Source of the DNA: Streptomyces sp. SDr-06 | GTDB lineage: Bacteria; Actinomycetota; Actinomycetes; Streptomycetales; Streptomycetaceae | Direction of reading: 5' to 3' | DNA length: 64,000 nucleotides | Assembly: GCF_003324565.1 (NCBI RefSeq) | Contig: NZ_QOLA01000001.1 | Coordinates: forward strand, 372,001 to 436,000 | Part shown: positions 43,295 through 52,168 of the stretch, piece after piece | How the letters are laid out: each line of letters begins with the position of its first letter | Numbering within the stretch: position 1 is the stretch's first letter | Position numbers and translations under genes: made by a program | Notes under the pieces: generated by a model | Database searches by the model: none | What the model was told of the DNA's origin: nothing | What the model saw: the letters and a program-made list of their open reading frames with translations, nothing else

Positions 43295-43801
43295 ATGGAG
43301 ACCACGCCCCCCGCCCGCCCGCACGACGAGGACTATCTGCGGCTCGACCTCCAGCTCTGCTTCTCGCTGCACGCGGCCTCGCGCGCCTTCAACGGGGTCT
43401 ACCGCACCCTGCTCAAGGACCTCGGGCTCACGTATCCGCAGTACCTCGTGATGCTGACGCTCTGGGAGCACGGTGAGCTGCCCGTCAAGGCCATCGGCGA
43501 GCGCCTGCGGCTCGACTCGGGGACGCTGTCGCCGCTGCTCAAGCGCCTCGAATCGGCGGGCTTCGTCGAGCGCCACCGCAGCCGCGCGGACGAGCGGTCC
43601 GTCACCGTCCGCCTCACGGACCAGGGCACGGCGCTGCGCGAGCGCGCGCTGGCCGTTCCGCACCACATCGCGCGGGCCGTCAACCTCCCCCCGGAGGACT
43701 TCCACACCCTGCGCACCCTGCTGGCCACCCTGACCGAGGGCCTCGACGCCGCGGGGACGTCGCCGGCACCCTCCGACGAGGCCGCCTGCGCCGAGGGGTG
43801 A
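43295..43801 (+). CDS. ohrR: MarR family organic-peroxide sensor OhrR
   Basis: A 168-aa MarR regulator. C22 in L-Q-L-C-F-S-L-H-A-A is the conserved redox-sensing Cys of OhrR. The winged helix includes L-P-V-K-A-I-G-E-R-L-x-L-D-S-G-T-L-S-P-L-L-K-R-L-E and R-S-R-A-D-E-R-S-V. ATG 43295 lies only 6 nt after a TAGCCT -10-like box with no Shine-Dalgarno sequence, so the transcript is probably leaderless. It should repress ohr and itself until C22 is oxidised. Confidence 0.93.
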   Translation: METTPPARPHDEDYLRLDLQLCFSLHAASRAFNGVYRTLLKDLGLTYPQYLVMLTLWEHGELPVKAIGERLRLDSGTLSPLLKRLESAGFVERHRSRADERSVTVRLTDQGTALRERALAVPHHIARAVNLPPEDFHTLRTLLATLTEGLDAAGTSPAPSDEAACAEG

Positions 43802-43923
43802 GCGCGGTGCCCGGCCCGGCCGGCCCCCGCGCACCCGTGACCCGCTCTCGGGGATCCGTCGCGCGTGCGGTAGGACTTGGCGTGTCGTAAGACGCACCAA
43901 CCAGCAAGCGCGGGAGGCAGCAC

Positions 43924-44664
43924 GTGTCACGTCCGGTCACCATCGTCACAGGCGGCAGTCGGGGAATCGGGGCGGCGATCTGCGCCCGGCTGGCGGGCGA
44001 CGGGCACGATCTCGCTGTCGGATACGTCAGCAACAGCGCGGCCGCCGAGGATGTGGCCGAGGCCGCCCGGTCGGCGGGCGTGCGCTGTGTGACCGTGCGG
44101 GCCGACACGTCCCAGGAGGCCGACGTGGAGCGGCTGTTCGACACGGCCGCCGCCGAACTTGGTCCGGTGACCGGCCTGGTCAACAACGCGGGTGTCACCG
44201 GTCCGCTCGGTCCGCTCGCCGACTCCCGCACCGGGGACCTGCGCCGCGTGATCGACGTGAACCTCGTCGGCCCGCTGCTCTGCTGCCGCCGGGCCGCCCG
44301 CGACATGGCCGCGCACGGTGGTGGCGCCATCGTCAACATCTCCTCGGCGGCGGCCACGCTCGGCGGCCCCGGCGACTACGTCCACTACGCCGCCTCCAAG
44401 GCGGCCGTCGACGCGCTCACCATCGGCCTGTCCAAGGAGCTCGGCCAGGACGGCATCCGGGTCAACGCGGTCGCGCCCGGCATCATCGACACCGAGATGC
44501 ACGCCACGATGGGCGACCCCGAGCGTCCGGCCAGGATGGCCGGCGCCATTCCGCTCGGCCGCCCCGGACAGGCTCCGGAGGTCGCCGCCGCCGTGGCGTG
44601 GCTGCTCTCCCCCGACGCCTCGTACACCACCGGCGCGGTCCTGAGGGTCTCCGGCGGCCGGTGA
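43924..44664 (+). CDS. Short-chain dehydrogenase/reductase
   Basis: A 246-aa classical SDR of the FabG type. The cofactor site is T-G-G-S-R-G-I-G, with N-N-A-G at strand 4. The catalytic Ser is in V-N-I-S-S-A-A and Y-x-x-x-K in V-H-Y-A-A-S-K. The C-terminal G-A-V-L-R-V-S-G-G ending is standard. GTG 43924 has GGAGG 6-7 nt upstream. It is an NAD(P)-dependent oxidoreductase of unknown substrate. Nothing in the neighbourhood ties it to fatty-acid synthesis. Confidence 0.9.
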   Translation: MSRPVTIVTGGSRGIGAAICARLAGDGHDLAVGYVSNSAAAEDVAEAARSAGVRCVTVRADTSQEADVERLFDTAAAELGPVTGLVNNAGVTGPLGPLADSRTGDLRRVIDVNLVGPLLCCRRAARDMAAHGGGAIVNISSAAATLGGPGDYVHYAASKAAVDALTIGLSKELGQDGIRVNAVAPGIIDTEMHATMGDPERPARMAGAIPLGRPGQAPEVAAAVAWLLSPDASYTTGAVLRVSGGR

Positions 44665-44722
44665 CCCCGGCTCGACACCGTGCGCATGCGGCCAGCATGC
44701 TAGCCCCTCAGGGAGGTGGGCG

Positions 44723-45169
44723 ATGACCGGGGACCAGGCGACGGGGCCGTTCGAGCCCGCCACCGGGGACGGGCCCGAGGCCGTCGGCGCGGACCGCGAA
44801 GCCGCCGTGCGCACCGCCTTCGAGGGGCTGCTGCACATCCGCCGGGTCCTCGACGCCACGGGCCCGGCGCAGTGGGAGCGGCTCCAGCCGGTGCGGGCGG
44901 TCGCGCTCACCCTGGAGGCGGCCGGCATCGAACCGTCCGCCGTCGGGCCCCAGGGCGAGCGGTGCGCGACCGGCTATCGGGTCAGCGCCGGCGACCAGGC
45001 GGCCGCCGTACGGGTCGAATGGCTGGGGCCGCCCGGCAGCGGCGCCGAGTACGCGGCGAACGAGGCGCTCCGGCGGTGCGCCGCCGCGCTGCGGCCGCTG
45101 GGGTGGGTGGCGCTCGAATACCGCGGGCCACGGCGCCACCACTACCTCGAAGTCGAACCGGCCCGGTGA
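44723..45169 (+). CDS. Hypothetical protein (148 aa)
   Basis: A soluble protein with no family I recognise. The N-terminal 25 residues are acidic and disordered-looking. Then comes a helix A-F-E-G-L-L-H-I-R-R-V-L-D-A, a strand-rich middle, and a C-terminal R-G-P-R-R-H-H-Y-L-E-V. GGAGG before ATG 44723 and the G/C third-position pattern support coding. There are no transmembrane segments. Confidence 0.65.
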   Translation: MTGDQATGPFEPATGDGPEAVGADREAAVRTAFEGLLHIRRVLDATGPAQWERLQPVRAVALTLEAAGIEPSAVGPQGERCATGYRVSAGDQAAAVRVEWLGPPGSGAEYAANEALRRCAAALRPLGWVALEYRGPRRHHYLEVEPAR

Positions 45170-45249
45170 GACGGGGCCGGTTCGCGGACCCGTGCCGCTG
45201 CCGCTAGAGTCCCATGTCTGTTCGAATGTTCGGGGACCACGGGGGACGT

Positions 45250-45717
45250 GTGAGCGCACAACTACGGGACACGGCAGGCGAGTTGGGGATGCTGCTGTGG
45301 CGGGAGCACACCCTGTACCGCGAACGCTCGGGCAGCGTCGTCATCCGCGGGGCCCATGTCGAGCGCTGGATCAGCCTCTCCCCCACCGGCGGCCGGGACC
45401 AGGTGCTGATCCGCGCGGGCCGGATCCTCGACGGCGGAACCACCGCCCCGGCCCGCTCGGAAGCGGTGGCGAGCCTCGCCCTTGGCACCGCCGAACTCGC
45501 CACCGTCTGCCGGAGGCTGCTCGCCGACACCGCCGCGGGTCCCGCTCCTCGTCAGGAGCGGCGAAGATCCGGCAGAGCGAAGAAGGCGAAGGCGGCCGGG
45601 CGGACGAGGAAGCCGGTGCGAGGCAGTCGCCACACCGGCCTCCTGTCCTGGCTGATCATCCTGGCGGTGGCGGCCGTCGTCGCCGTGTACGTGCGCAACC
45701 TGGCCCTCTGGCTGTGA
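45250..45717 (+). CDS. Hypothetical tail-anchored protein
   Basis: A protein of about 155 aa. A soluble N-terminal part (L-G-M-L-L-W-R-E-H-T-L-Y-R-E-R) is followed by a Lys/Arg-rich stretch (about 105-130) and a C-terminal hydrophobic helix (L-L-S-W-L-I-I-L-A-V-A-A-V-V-A-V-Y-V), so it is probably anchored by its C-terminus. GTG 45250 with GGGGGA upstream is preferred; an in-frame ATG lies at 45214. Function unknown. It is followed by a hairpin. Confidence 0.6.
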   Translation: MSAQLRDTAGELGMLLWREHTLYRERSGSVVIRGAHVERWISLSPTGGRDQVLIRAGRILDGGTTAPARSEAVASLALGTAELATVCRRLLADTAAGPAPRQERRRSGRAKKAKAAGRTRKPVRGSRHTGLLSWLIILAVAAVVAVYVRNLALWL

Positions 45718-45726
45718 GCATCCGGG

Positions 45727-45747
45727 GGCCCGGCGCTCGTCCGGGCC
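45727..45747. terminator. Hairpin terminator
   Basis: GGCCCGG (45727-45733) and CCGGGCC (45741-45747), followed by GTTT, between the convergent tail-anchored protein and O-methyltransferase genes. Confidence 0.6.
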
Positions 45748-45750
45748 GTT

Positions 45751-46785
45751 TCACACCGCTTCCGCCTCGATGATCGAGGGCAGCGACGGGGTGGGCAGGA
45801 CGCGGTTGAGCCTGAATCCCGAGCGGGCGAGCAGGTCCTCGAACTCAGGGGCCGTCCGCTCCCGCCCCTTCACCAGCATCAACATGATGATGTCCAGCTC
45901 CACGGCGGGATGTGGGGCGCCGTTGTCGGGCAGCACGGCGTCGATCACCAGGAGGCGCTTGCCCGGGCCCGCGGCCCTGCGGACCGCGCCCAGGATGCGC
46001 AGGCAGTCCTCGTCGTTCCAGTCGTGCAGGATGTGCTTGAGCAGGTAGAGGTCACCGCCGGCCGGTACCTCCGAGAAGAAGTCGCCGCCCGCGACACTCC
46101 AGCGGCCGCGGACCTCCGGCACGTCGAGCAGATGGTCGGCCACGGTCTCCGGCTGGTCGAAGAGCACACCGGTCAGGGCGGGTTCACGGCCGAGCACCGC
46201 CCGCAGGAACCCGCCCCGGCCACCGCCCACGTCGACGACGGTCCCGCTGCCGGGAAACGCGTAGCTCTCCGCGAGGAGCTCGGCGCCCCGCCCCGAGAGG
46301 GAGGCCATGCCCTCGTCGAACAGCTCCCGGTCGGCGGGCGAAGCGGCGAGATGGGTGAAGAACGGGACACCGTAGGCGACTTCGAAGGACGTCGTCCCGG
46401 TCCGCAGCGTGTCCGTGATTCCGGTGGCGGCCCGTCGGAACATCTCGTCCGTGGTCAACAGGGCCATCGGGTGCTGCGAGCCGGGCACGTCCGTCCGCAG
46501 TTGCTCACCCGCCTCGGTCAGCGCGAAGGCGCCCTTGTCGTCCAGCGTGAAGAGCCCGTGCATCGCGAGCACGCGCAGGACGCGCCGCAGCGACGTCGCG
46601 TGCAGACCGGCGCTCGCGGCGAGTTCCCCGGCCGTGCGGGGACCGTCGGCCAGGAGGTCGGGGATGCGGTGCACGGCCACCGCCCGGACGGACGCCGAGT
46701 ACACATGGCCGTAAAGGAGTTGGTTCAGCGGGGAGGGGGTGAAGGGGTCCATGGGGTCGATCGGTTGACCCGGGCTGGTCGACAA
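45751..46785 (-). CDS. O-methyltransferase (plant-type/AcnS-like family)
   Basis: A 344-aa SAM-dependent O-methyltransferase. The N-terminal winged-helix dimerisation domain is followed by a catalytic domain with V-V-D-V-G-G-G-R-G-G-F (SAM motif I), G-D-F-F-S-E-V-P and L-K-H-I-L-H-D-W-N-D-E-D, whose H-D is the catalytic His region. The TTG at 46785 is chosen because AGGAG lies 7 nt upstream. The in-frame ATG at 46752 has no Shine-Dalgarno sequence. Relatives methylate hydroxyls of aromatic polyketides or small phenolics. No such cluster is adjacent. Confidence 0.85.
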   Translation of the reverse strand: MSTSPGQPIDPMDPFTPSPLNQLLYGHVYSASVRAVAVHRIPDLLADGPRTAGELAASAGLHATSLRRVLRVLAMHGLFTLDDKGAFALTEAGEQLRTDVPGSQHPMALLTTDEMFRRAATGITDTLRTGTTSFEVAYGVPFFTHLAASPADRELFDEGMASLSGRGAELLAESYAFPGSGTVVDVGGGRGGFLRAVLGREPALTGVLFDQPETVADHLLDVPEVRGRWSVAGGDFFSEVPAGGDLYLLKHILHDWNDEDCLRILGAVRRAAGPGKRLLVIDAVLPDNGAPHPAVELDIIMLMLVKGRERTAPEFEDLLARSGFRLNRVLPTPSLPSIIEAEAV

Positions 46786-47014
46786 CGGTCCGCTCCTGTC
46801 GTCACGGGATGCCTCTGTCACCGCAAAGGCTCGCCTTCCCATCGTGACAGCGCGCGTCGCGCCGGGGCCGTCTTTCGCGGGGGTGCGCAGGCGTCAAGCC
46901 GCCTTCAGGACACGAACCGCCAAGGCGGCGCCCCGGTGGCACGGTCCTGACGTCGTCGGCGCCCACCTGCTACAAAGGGCTCCCACCCGCTTCAAGCACC
47001 CCGAGGACGGCGCC

Positions 47015-47401
47015 ATGAAGGCCGACACACTGGACCGGCTCGGCGCCGGTAAGTACCTGCTCGTCACCACCTACAAGAAGGACGGCACGGGCGTCGCCAC
47101 GCCGGTGTGGGTGGTGCGTGACAGCGACGCCCTGCTGATCTGGACGGTGGCCGACTCCGGGAAGGTCAAGCGCATCCGCAACCGGCCCGAGGTGCTGGCC
47201 GGCCCCTGCGACGTGCGCGGCAACCCCACCGGCGAACAGCACCCGGCCACGGCGGTGATCTGCGATGCCGCCGCCACCGACGCCTGCCGGGCGCTGCTGC
47301 GCCGCAAGTACGGGATCCTCGGACGGCTCACCCTGCTCGGCAGCCGGCTGCGGCGCGGCACGAGCGGAACGGTGGCCGTCCGGATCACCCTCGACGACTG
47401 A
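47015..47401 (+). CDS. PPOX-class F420-dependent oxidoreductase-like protein
   Basis: A 128-aa split-beta-barrel flavin/F420-binding protein. The pattern T-T-Y-K-K-D-G-T-G-V-A-T-P-V-W-V and I-W-T-V-A-D-S-G-K-V-K-R-I-R-N-R-P is typical of the PPOX class that uses F420 in actinobacteria. The length is normal. GAGGA precedes ATG 47015. It converges on the RICIN/beta-helix gene with 8 bp between stops. Confidence 0.85.
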   Translation: MKADTLDRLGAGKYLLVTTYKKDGTGVATPVWVVRDSDALLIWTVADSGKVKRIRNRPEVLAGPCDVRGNPTGEQHPATAVICDAAATDACRALLRRKYGILGRLTLLGSRLRRGTSGTVAVRITLDD

Positions 47402-47409
47402 CCGGCTCC

Positions 47410-49629
47410 TTACGGCCCGGACACGAGGTTGGCCACATTGCTCGCGGAGTTGGAGGGGCCTCCGCTGTTGTTGATGACATGACTGATGGTGCCGGTGCCT
47501 CCGAGGGAGACCGTCACCATGTCGTGGAAGCGGACCCCGGGGGCGGTGGGCGCCTCGAAGGCCCGGTCGGCCACCACCGACGGGTCGGCGCTGAAGTAGC
47601 AGTAGCTGCCAAGACCCCAGGCCTCGTGGCTGGTCACACCGTCGGCGACCTTGTACGCGTCGTAGCCGCGCGTCGAGCCGTTCATCCAGGCCGCCTGGCC
47701 GGGCGGGTCGTAGGGCATCTCGTTCTGGAAGAAGTAGGTGCGTCCGCCGTTTCCGTTCCAGATGACCTGGTGCTGCTGGTAGTGCTCGACGAACAGGCCG
47801 TACATCGTGACGTCCGTGCCGTTGACGACCAGCCCGTTGGCGGCGGTGTTGCTGGTCCAGCCGACGCCGCTGCCGTGGTCGGCGCGCCACAGCCACATGT
47901 GGTCGCCGATGACGTCGGAACTGTTGACGACGAGGCTCTGGGTGGCCCTGCCGACACCGGCTCCGCCGACACGGAAGAACACGTCGTGCAGCGAGATGGG
48001 GTCGGCGCTGTGCCGGGCGGACGCCCCGGACCGGCCCACCCGCATCAGCGTCTGCGAGTTGACGGGACCCGCGTCGATGAGGAGACCGGCGATGTTCACA
48101 CCGTCGACGTCTGCCACGTCCATCGCGGTGATGCCGTTGTCCGGGACGAGGGTGGCGAGTCCGAGGCCGAGCACCACGGTGTCCGCCCGGGTGACGTTCA
48201 GGGTCTGGTCGAGGTGGTAGACGCCGGGTGTGAACAGCAGGTTCTTGCCGTGCGCGAGTGCCTGGTTGATGTCGGCGGCGGTGGCGCCCGGCTTCACGAC
48301 GAAGAAGGAGTCGATCCCGAGGGAACTGCCCGGCCGGCTGCCGCCCGACCAGGTCGTGCCCTCGGTGTTGGTGCGCGTGGCCGGGACGAACACCTGGTAG
48401 GCGCCCGCGCCGTCCACGTACAGGAAGGGCTTCTCGCGGGTCACCGGTGACTGGGCGACCGTGGTGTAGGGCGGGTGGGGGAAGGTGTTGGCGGGGGCGT
48501 TGACGTCGCCGACGAACACCATGTTCCAGTTGGCGCCGCTCCAGCTCCCCCACTGGGTGTTGCGCGAGAGCCACTGCTGCTGCGAGCCGGAGCGCACCTG
48601 TCCGTCGATCTTCGAGTCGGCGATGAAGCCGCCGCTGGACCATCCTCCGTCGTCGAGCTGGAGGTCACCGCGTACGTGCATGCGGCGGTAGGGGGCCGCT
48701 TGTGAGACGGCCCAACGGTCGCTGCCGCCGGTGGGGTTGACGGAGAGGTTCTCGGCGGAGCGCCAGAAGTTCTGCGTCGCGTTGCCCTGGAACCAGTCGG
48801 CTTCGGCGTGGACGGCCCCGTTGATGGTGACGTCGTCCGGGGAGAGGCCGAGCCCGGCGACCTGGGTGTAGAAGCCGACGTTGGCGTCGGCGCTGTAGGT
48901 GCCCGGCTTGAAGAGCAGGGCGTAGCGCTGGGCGCCGAACTGGTTCTTCTCCTGCTGGGCGAAGACCTGGTTGAGCCGGGACTGGATGGACGACGCGGAC
49001 ATCGAGGGGTCGAAGACGGTGACGTTCGGTCCGAAGTCCGGTGTTCCGGCCGGGGGTTGGGGCCCAGCGGCCGCGTCCAGGCTGAAGGACTGGGCCGCCG
49101 TGCCGTTGCAGGCGTACTGCTGGACGCGGGCGCCGTCGGCCGTGGAGGCACCCGGCACATCGAGGCACTTGCCGCTGTTGCGGTTGACGAAGTGGTAGGT
49201 GCCGCCCGTCTCTTGGACCGGCAGCCACTGCTGGTTGGCGCCACCGCCGTACGACCACAGCTGGACGGGCGCGGCATCGGCGGTGGAGACGTCCGTGACG
49301 TCCCATGCCTTGCTCGGGTCGTTGCGGTTGTTCACGCGCACATAGCCGTCTCCCGTCGGCTGGAACTGCCACTGCTGTGCGGTGGTCGCGTTGCAGGCGT
49401 ACTGCTGGACCGCCGTGCCGTCGGTGGTGTGGCCGGCGGCCGCGTCCACGCACTTGCCGCTGTGCCGGGCCGCCACGGTGACCCACCCCGTGGGCAAGGT
49501 GGCGGCCCGCGCCGCGGGGGCGAGCGCCGTCGCCGAGACGAGGGAGGCGAGCAGGGCGCCCAGAGCGAGCAGTGGGGTGGGAGGGGTGCCGCGGCGCGGG
49601 GCGCGCGGGGAGGTGGGGGTCGTTCTCAT
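47410..49629 (-). CDS. Secreted RICIN lectin + beta-helix protein, likely carbohydrate-active
   Basis: A 739-aa exported protein with a signal peptide to about residue 42 (P-A-A-R-A-A). Residues about 45-195 are a ricin-type beta-trefoil with repeated S-G-K-C-V-D/L-D and Q-Q-Y-A-C-N and Q-Q-W motifs. Residues about 205-739 have the repetitive turns of a right-handed beta-helix, with A-D-T-V-V-L-G-L-G-L-A-T-L, V-N-I-A-G-L-L-I-D-A-G and H-Q-V-I-W-N-G-N-G-G-R-T-Y-F-F-Q. This is like pectate-lyase or GH55-type proteins. Catalytic residues cannot be assigned by eye. ATG 49629 has GGAGAG upstream. It probably binds and cuts an extracellular polysaccharide. Confidence 0.8.
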   Translation of the reverse strand: MRTTPTSPRAPRRGTPPTPLLALGALLASLVSATALAPAARAATLPTGWVTVAARHSGKCVDAAAGHTTDGTAVQQYACNATTAQQWQFQPTGDGYVRVNNRNDPSKAWDVTDVSTADAAPVQLWSYGGGANQQWLPVQETGGTYHFVNRNSGKCLDVPGASTADGARVQQYACNGTAAQSFSLDAAAGPQPPAGTPDFGPNVTVFDPSMSASSIQSRLNQVFAQQEKNQFGAQRYALLFKPGTYSADANVGFYTQVAGLGLSPDDVTINGAVHAEADWFQGNATQNFWRSAENLSVNPTGGSDRWAVSQAAPYRRMHVRGDLQLDDGGWSSGGFIADSKIDGQVRSGSQQQWLSRNTQWGSWSGANWNMVFVGDVNAPANTFPHPPYTTVAQSPVTREKPFLYVDGAGAYQVFVPATRTNTEGTTWSGGSRPGSSLGIDSFFVVKPGATAADINQALAHGKNLLFTPGVYHLDQTLNVTRADTVVLGLGLATLVPDNGITAMDVADVDGVNIAGLLIDAGPVNSQTLMRVGRSGASARHSADPISLHDVFFRVGGAGVGRATQSLVVNSSDVIGDHMWLWRADHGSGVGWTSNTAANGLVVNGTDVTMYGLFVEHYQQHQVIWNGNGGRTYFFQNEMPYDPPGQAAWMNGSTRGYDAYKVADGVTSHEAWGLGSYCYFSADPSVVADRAFEAPTAPGVRFHDMVTVSLGGTGTISHVINNSGGPSNSASNVANLVSGP

Positions 49630-49867
49630 ACGTCTCTCCTGTACCGCGTGATGCACGGGGTAAGTGGGGGGGTGTACGGGAGGAGTTACGAGGGAGTGGA
49701 GGGCGTCTTCAGTGACGCGAGGGGCTCACGGCTTTCTTCAAGGTGTGAAGTTATGAGGCCCCCGTGGACCCGTCAAGAGTTCAGGTGGAGAAGAAGTCCG
49801 GGTGCGCGAGGCGGGTGGCTGGTAGCTTGACGCGTCCGGAAAAAGCGTCGCAAGGGGACGATCAGCA

Positions 49868-50350
49868 GTGCACAGGTTGTCGCGTACCACCGGCCTCGTC
49901 TCCGTGGGGCTCGCCGCCGCCCTCCTCATCTCGGGGTGCAGCAGTGGCGGCACGGACCGGGCGTCGGACAAGGCCTCGGACAAGCCGTCGGCCAAGGCGC
50001 CCGCGACCAGCGGCGCGCCGTCCGCCTCAACTCCCGCTCAGGGCAAGGGAAAGGGCACCCCGGCCGCGTCCGGGCCCGCGTCCGGCGGAATCGACGGCGA
50101 CTGGGTGGCCGTCACCCAGGGCAAGCCCGTAGCCCTCGTCATCAAGGGCAAGAACGCCTCCGTGCTCGGCGAGCACCTCTGCAACGGAACGACGAGCAGC
50201 GCCGCCGGCACGGCGACGCTGCATCTGAAGTGCCCGGACGGCAACACCGCGCGCACGAAGGGGGCGGCCAGGCTCAACGGCTCCACCCTGGAGGTCAGTT
50301 GGGCCGGATTCGGCAAGGACGAGTTCACCCGGAACAAGACGTCCCGATAG
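49868..50350 (+). CDS. Lipoprotein of unknown function
   Basis: A 160-aa protein starting at GTG 49868 with AAGGGGA upstream. The lipobox L-L-I-S-G-C at residues 19-24 predicts lipidation and anchoring outside the membrane. Residues 25-72 are a Ser/Lys/Ala/Pro linker. The C-terminal domain (about 75-160) has G-D-W-V-A-V-T-Q-G-K-P-V-A-L-V-I and two Cys (H-L-C-N-G, L-K-C-P-D) that may pair. It resembles small Streptomyces lipoproteins with no known role. Confidence 0.75.
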   Translation: MHRLSRTTGLVSVGLAAALLISGCSSGGTDRASDKASDKPSAKAPATSGAPSASTPAQGKGKGTPAASGPASGGIDGDWVAVTQGKPVALVIKGKNASVLGEHLCNGTTSSAAGTATLHLKCPDGNTARTKGAARLNGSTLEVSWAGFGKDEFTRNKTSR

Positions 50351-50371
50351 TCCCCCGCCCCCGCTCCCCGT

Positions 50372-51589
50372 TCACGCCTCGGCGAACCGGACCTCCCCGG
50401 CCACCGCGGCCGCGTCGAAGTCCCGGCGCGCGGGCCGGGCCGAGGCCGGCCCGCCCAGTGCCTGGTCCAGGTCCCGCCACAGGTCCTCGGCGTCCTCCAG
50501 GCCGACCGACATGCGCAGCAGCCGCTCGCTGACACCGGCCGAGGCACGGTCGTCCTCCGGCACGATGCGATGGCTGATCGAGGCCGGGTGCTGGATGAGG
50601 CTGTCGACGCTGCCGAGGCTGACGGCCGGGGTGATCAGGCGGACCCGGGCGATCACGTCGTGCGGGTCGGTGAGCGTCTCGAAGGCCACCATGGCGCCGC
50701 CCACCTTCGGGTAGTGGACGCGCAGCACGCGCGGGTCCGCGGCCAGGCGTGCGGCGAGTCCGGCCGCGGTCGCGGAGGCCGCACGCACCCGGACCGGCAG
50801 CGTCGCGAGTCCGCGCAGCAGCAGGTAGCCCGCGAGCGGGTGCAGCACGCCGCCGGTGGCGAAGCGGATCTGGCGCAGCCGCCGGGCGAAGGCCTCGTCG
50901 CACGCGACGACTCCGCCGAGCACGTCCCCGTGGCCGCCCAGGTACTTGGTCGCGCTGTGCAGCACCAGGCGGGCGCCGCTGTGCGCGGGGCGCTGGAGCA
51001 CCGGGGTGGCGAAGGTGTTGTCGACGAGCAGCGGCACCGTGCCGCAGGCCCCGGCGAGCGCCTTGAGGTCCACCTCGGCGAGGGTCGGGTTGGCCGGGCT
51101 CTCCACCATGACCAGCGCCGTGTCCGGACGGATCGCGTCGGCGACGCCCTCCGGGTCGGCCCAGGTGACCTCACTGCCGAGGAGCCCGGCGGTCAGCAGA
51201 TGGTCGCTGCATCCGTAGAGGGGGCGGACGGCTACGACGTGGCGCAGGCCCGTGGCGTGCTGGGCGAGCAGGACCGCGGACAGGGCCGCCATGCCGCTGG
51301 CGAAGGCGACGGCCGCCTCGGTGTCCTCCAGGCGGGCCAGGGCCGCCTCGAAGCGGGCCACGGTCGGATTGCCGAGCCGGCCGTAGACCGGCGGCCCCTC
51401 GGGTTCCTCGCCGGTGGCGGCGAAGGCGTCGACGCGGGCGGCTTCGGCCCTGCTGTCGTACGAGGGGTAGGTGGTCGACAGATCGATCGGCGGGGCGTGC
51501 AGACCGAGAGCGGCGAGGTCTTCGCGGCCCGCGTGCACGGCGAGGGTGTCCACGGCTCTGGCGTCCACATGCGTGGTGTCGGCGTCCAT
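50372..51589 (-). CDS. Cys/Met metabolism PLP-dependent enzyme
   Basis: A 405-aa fold-type I PLP enzyme of the cystathionine gamma-synthase / gamma-lyase / methionine gamma-lyase family. The Schiff-base Lys is in H-S-A-T-K-Y-L-G-G-H. Also visible are Y-G-R-L-G-N-P-T (PLP phosphate region), F-A-S-G-M-A-A and V-E-S-P-A-N-P-T. The C-terminal S-L-G-S-V-D-S-L-I-Q-H-P-A substrate loop is normal. It is divergent from an Lrp-family regulator across 59 bp, which probably controls it in response to an amino acid. Synthase versus lyase cannot be decided by eye. Confidence 0.9.
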   Translation of the reverse strand: MDADTTHVDARAVDTLAVHAGREDLAALGLHAPPIDLSTTYPSYDSRAEAARVDAFAATGEEPEGPPVYGRLGNPTVARFEAALARLEDTEAAVAFASGMAALSAVLLAQHATGLRHVVAVRPLYGCSDHLLTAGLLGSEVTWADPEGVADAIRPDTALVMVESPANPTLAEVDLKALAGACGTVPLLVDNTFATPVLQRPAHSGARLVLHSATKYLGGHGDVLGGVVACDEAFARRLRQIRFATGGVLHPLAGYLLLRGLATLPVRVRAASATAAGLAARLAADPRVLRVHYPKVGGAMVAFETLTDPHDVIARVRLITPAVSLGSVDSLIQHPASISHRIVPEDDRASAGVSERLLRMSVGLEDAEDLWRDLDQALGGPASARPARRDFDAAAVAGEVRFAEA

Positions 51590-51648
51590 GCGTCCACTGT
51601 GAACAGGTGCCGGGCCCCGGGAGCCGTACCCCGTGTTACGTTCGGGCC

Positions 51649-52122
51649 ATGGCCGAATCCGTCGTACTGGACCCGGTGGATCTGCACATTCTGCGCCTTC
51701 TGCAGAACGATGCCCGCACGACCTACCGCGATCTCGCCGCCGAGGTCGGTGTCGCGCCCTCCACCTGCCTGGACCGTGTGGCCCGGCTGCGCCGGACCGG
51801 GGTGATCCTGGGCTATCAGCTGCGGGTGGATCCGGCCAAAGTGGGCCGGGGGCTCCAGGCGCTGCTTTCCGTGCAGGTGCGCCCGCACCGGCGCGATCTG
51901 ATCGGTCCGTTCGTCGAGCGGGTCAGGGCGCTGCCGGAATCCCGGTCGCTGTTCCATCTGACCGGGCCCGACGACTATCTGGTGCATGTGACCGTCGCGG
52001 ACACTGCCGATCTCCAGCGGCTCGTCCTGGACGAGTTCACCTCACGGCCGGAGGTCGCGCGGGTGGAGACCCGGCTCATCTTCCAGCAGTGGGACTGCGG
52101 CCCGCTGCTCCCTCCGGCCTAG
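51649..52122 (+). CDS. Lrp/AsnC family regulator
   Basis: A 157-aa regulator. The HTH reads D-L-H-I-L-R-L-L-Q-N-D-A-R-T-T-Y-R-D-L-A-A-E-V-G-V-A-P-S-T-C-L-D-R-V, followed by an RAM ligand-binding domain with the usual beta-alpha repeats (L-L-S-V-Q-V-R-P, H-L-T-G-P-D-D-Y-L-V-H-V). ATG 51649 lies 6 nt after TACGTT with no Shine-Dalgarno sequence, so it may be leaderless. Its divergent position points to the PLP enzyme gene as its target. Confidence 0.9.
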   Translation: MAESVVLDPVDLHILRLLQNDARTTYRDLAAEVGVAPSTCLDRVARLRRTGVILGYQLRVDPAKVGRGLQALLSVQVRPHRRDLIGPFVERVRALPESRSLFHLTGPDDYLVHVTVADTADLQRLVLDEFTSRPEVARVETRLIFQQWDCGPLLPPA

Positions 52123-52124
52123 GC

Positions 52125-52158
52125 CCGGTTCCGGGCCCCGTGCGGGGTCCGGAACCGG
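52125..52158. terminator. Convergent hairpin terminator
   Basis: A 15-bp stem with one wobble (CCGGTTCCGGGCCCC at 52125-52139 and its complement at 52144-52158) around a 4-nt loop, between the Lrp-type gene and the GMC oxidoreductase gene. Confidence 0.75.
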
Positions 52159-52168
52159 TCGGCGGGGG

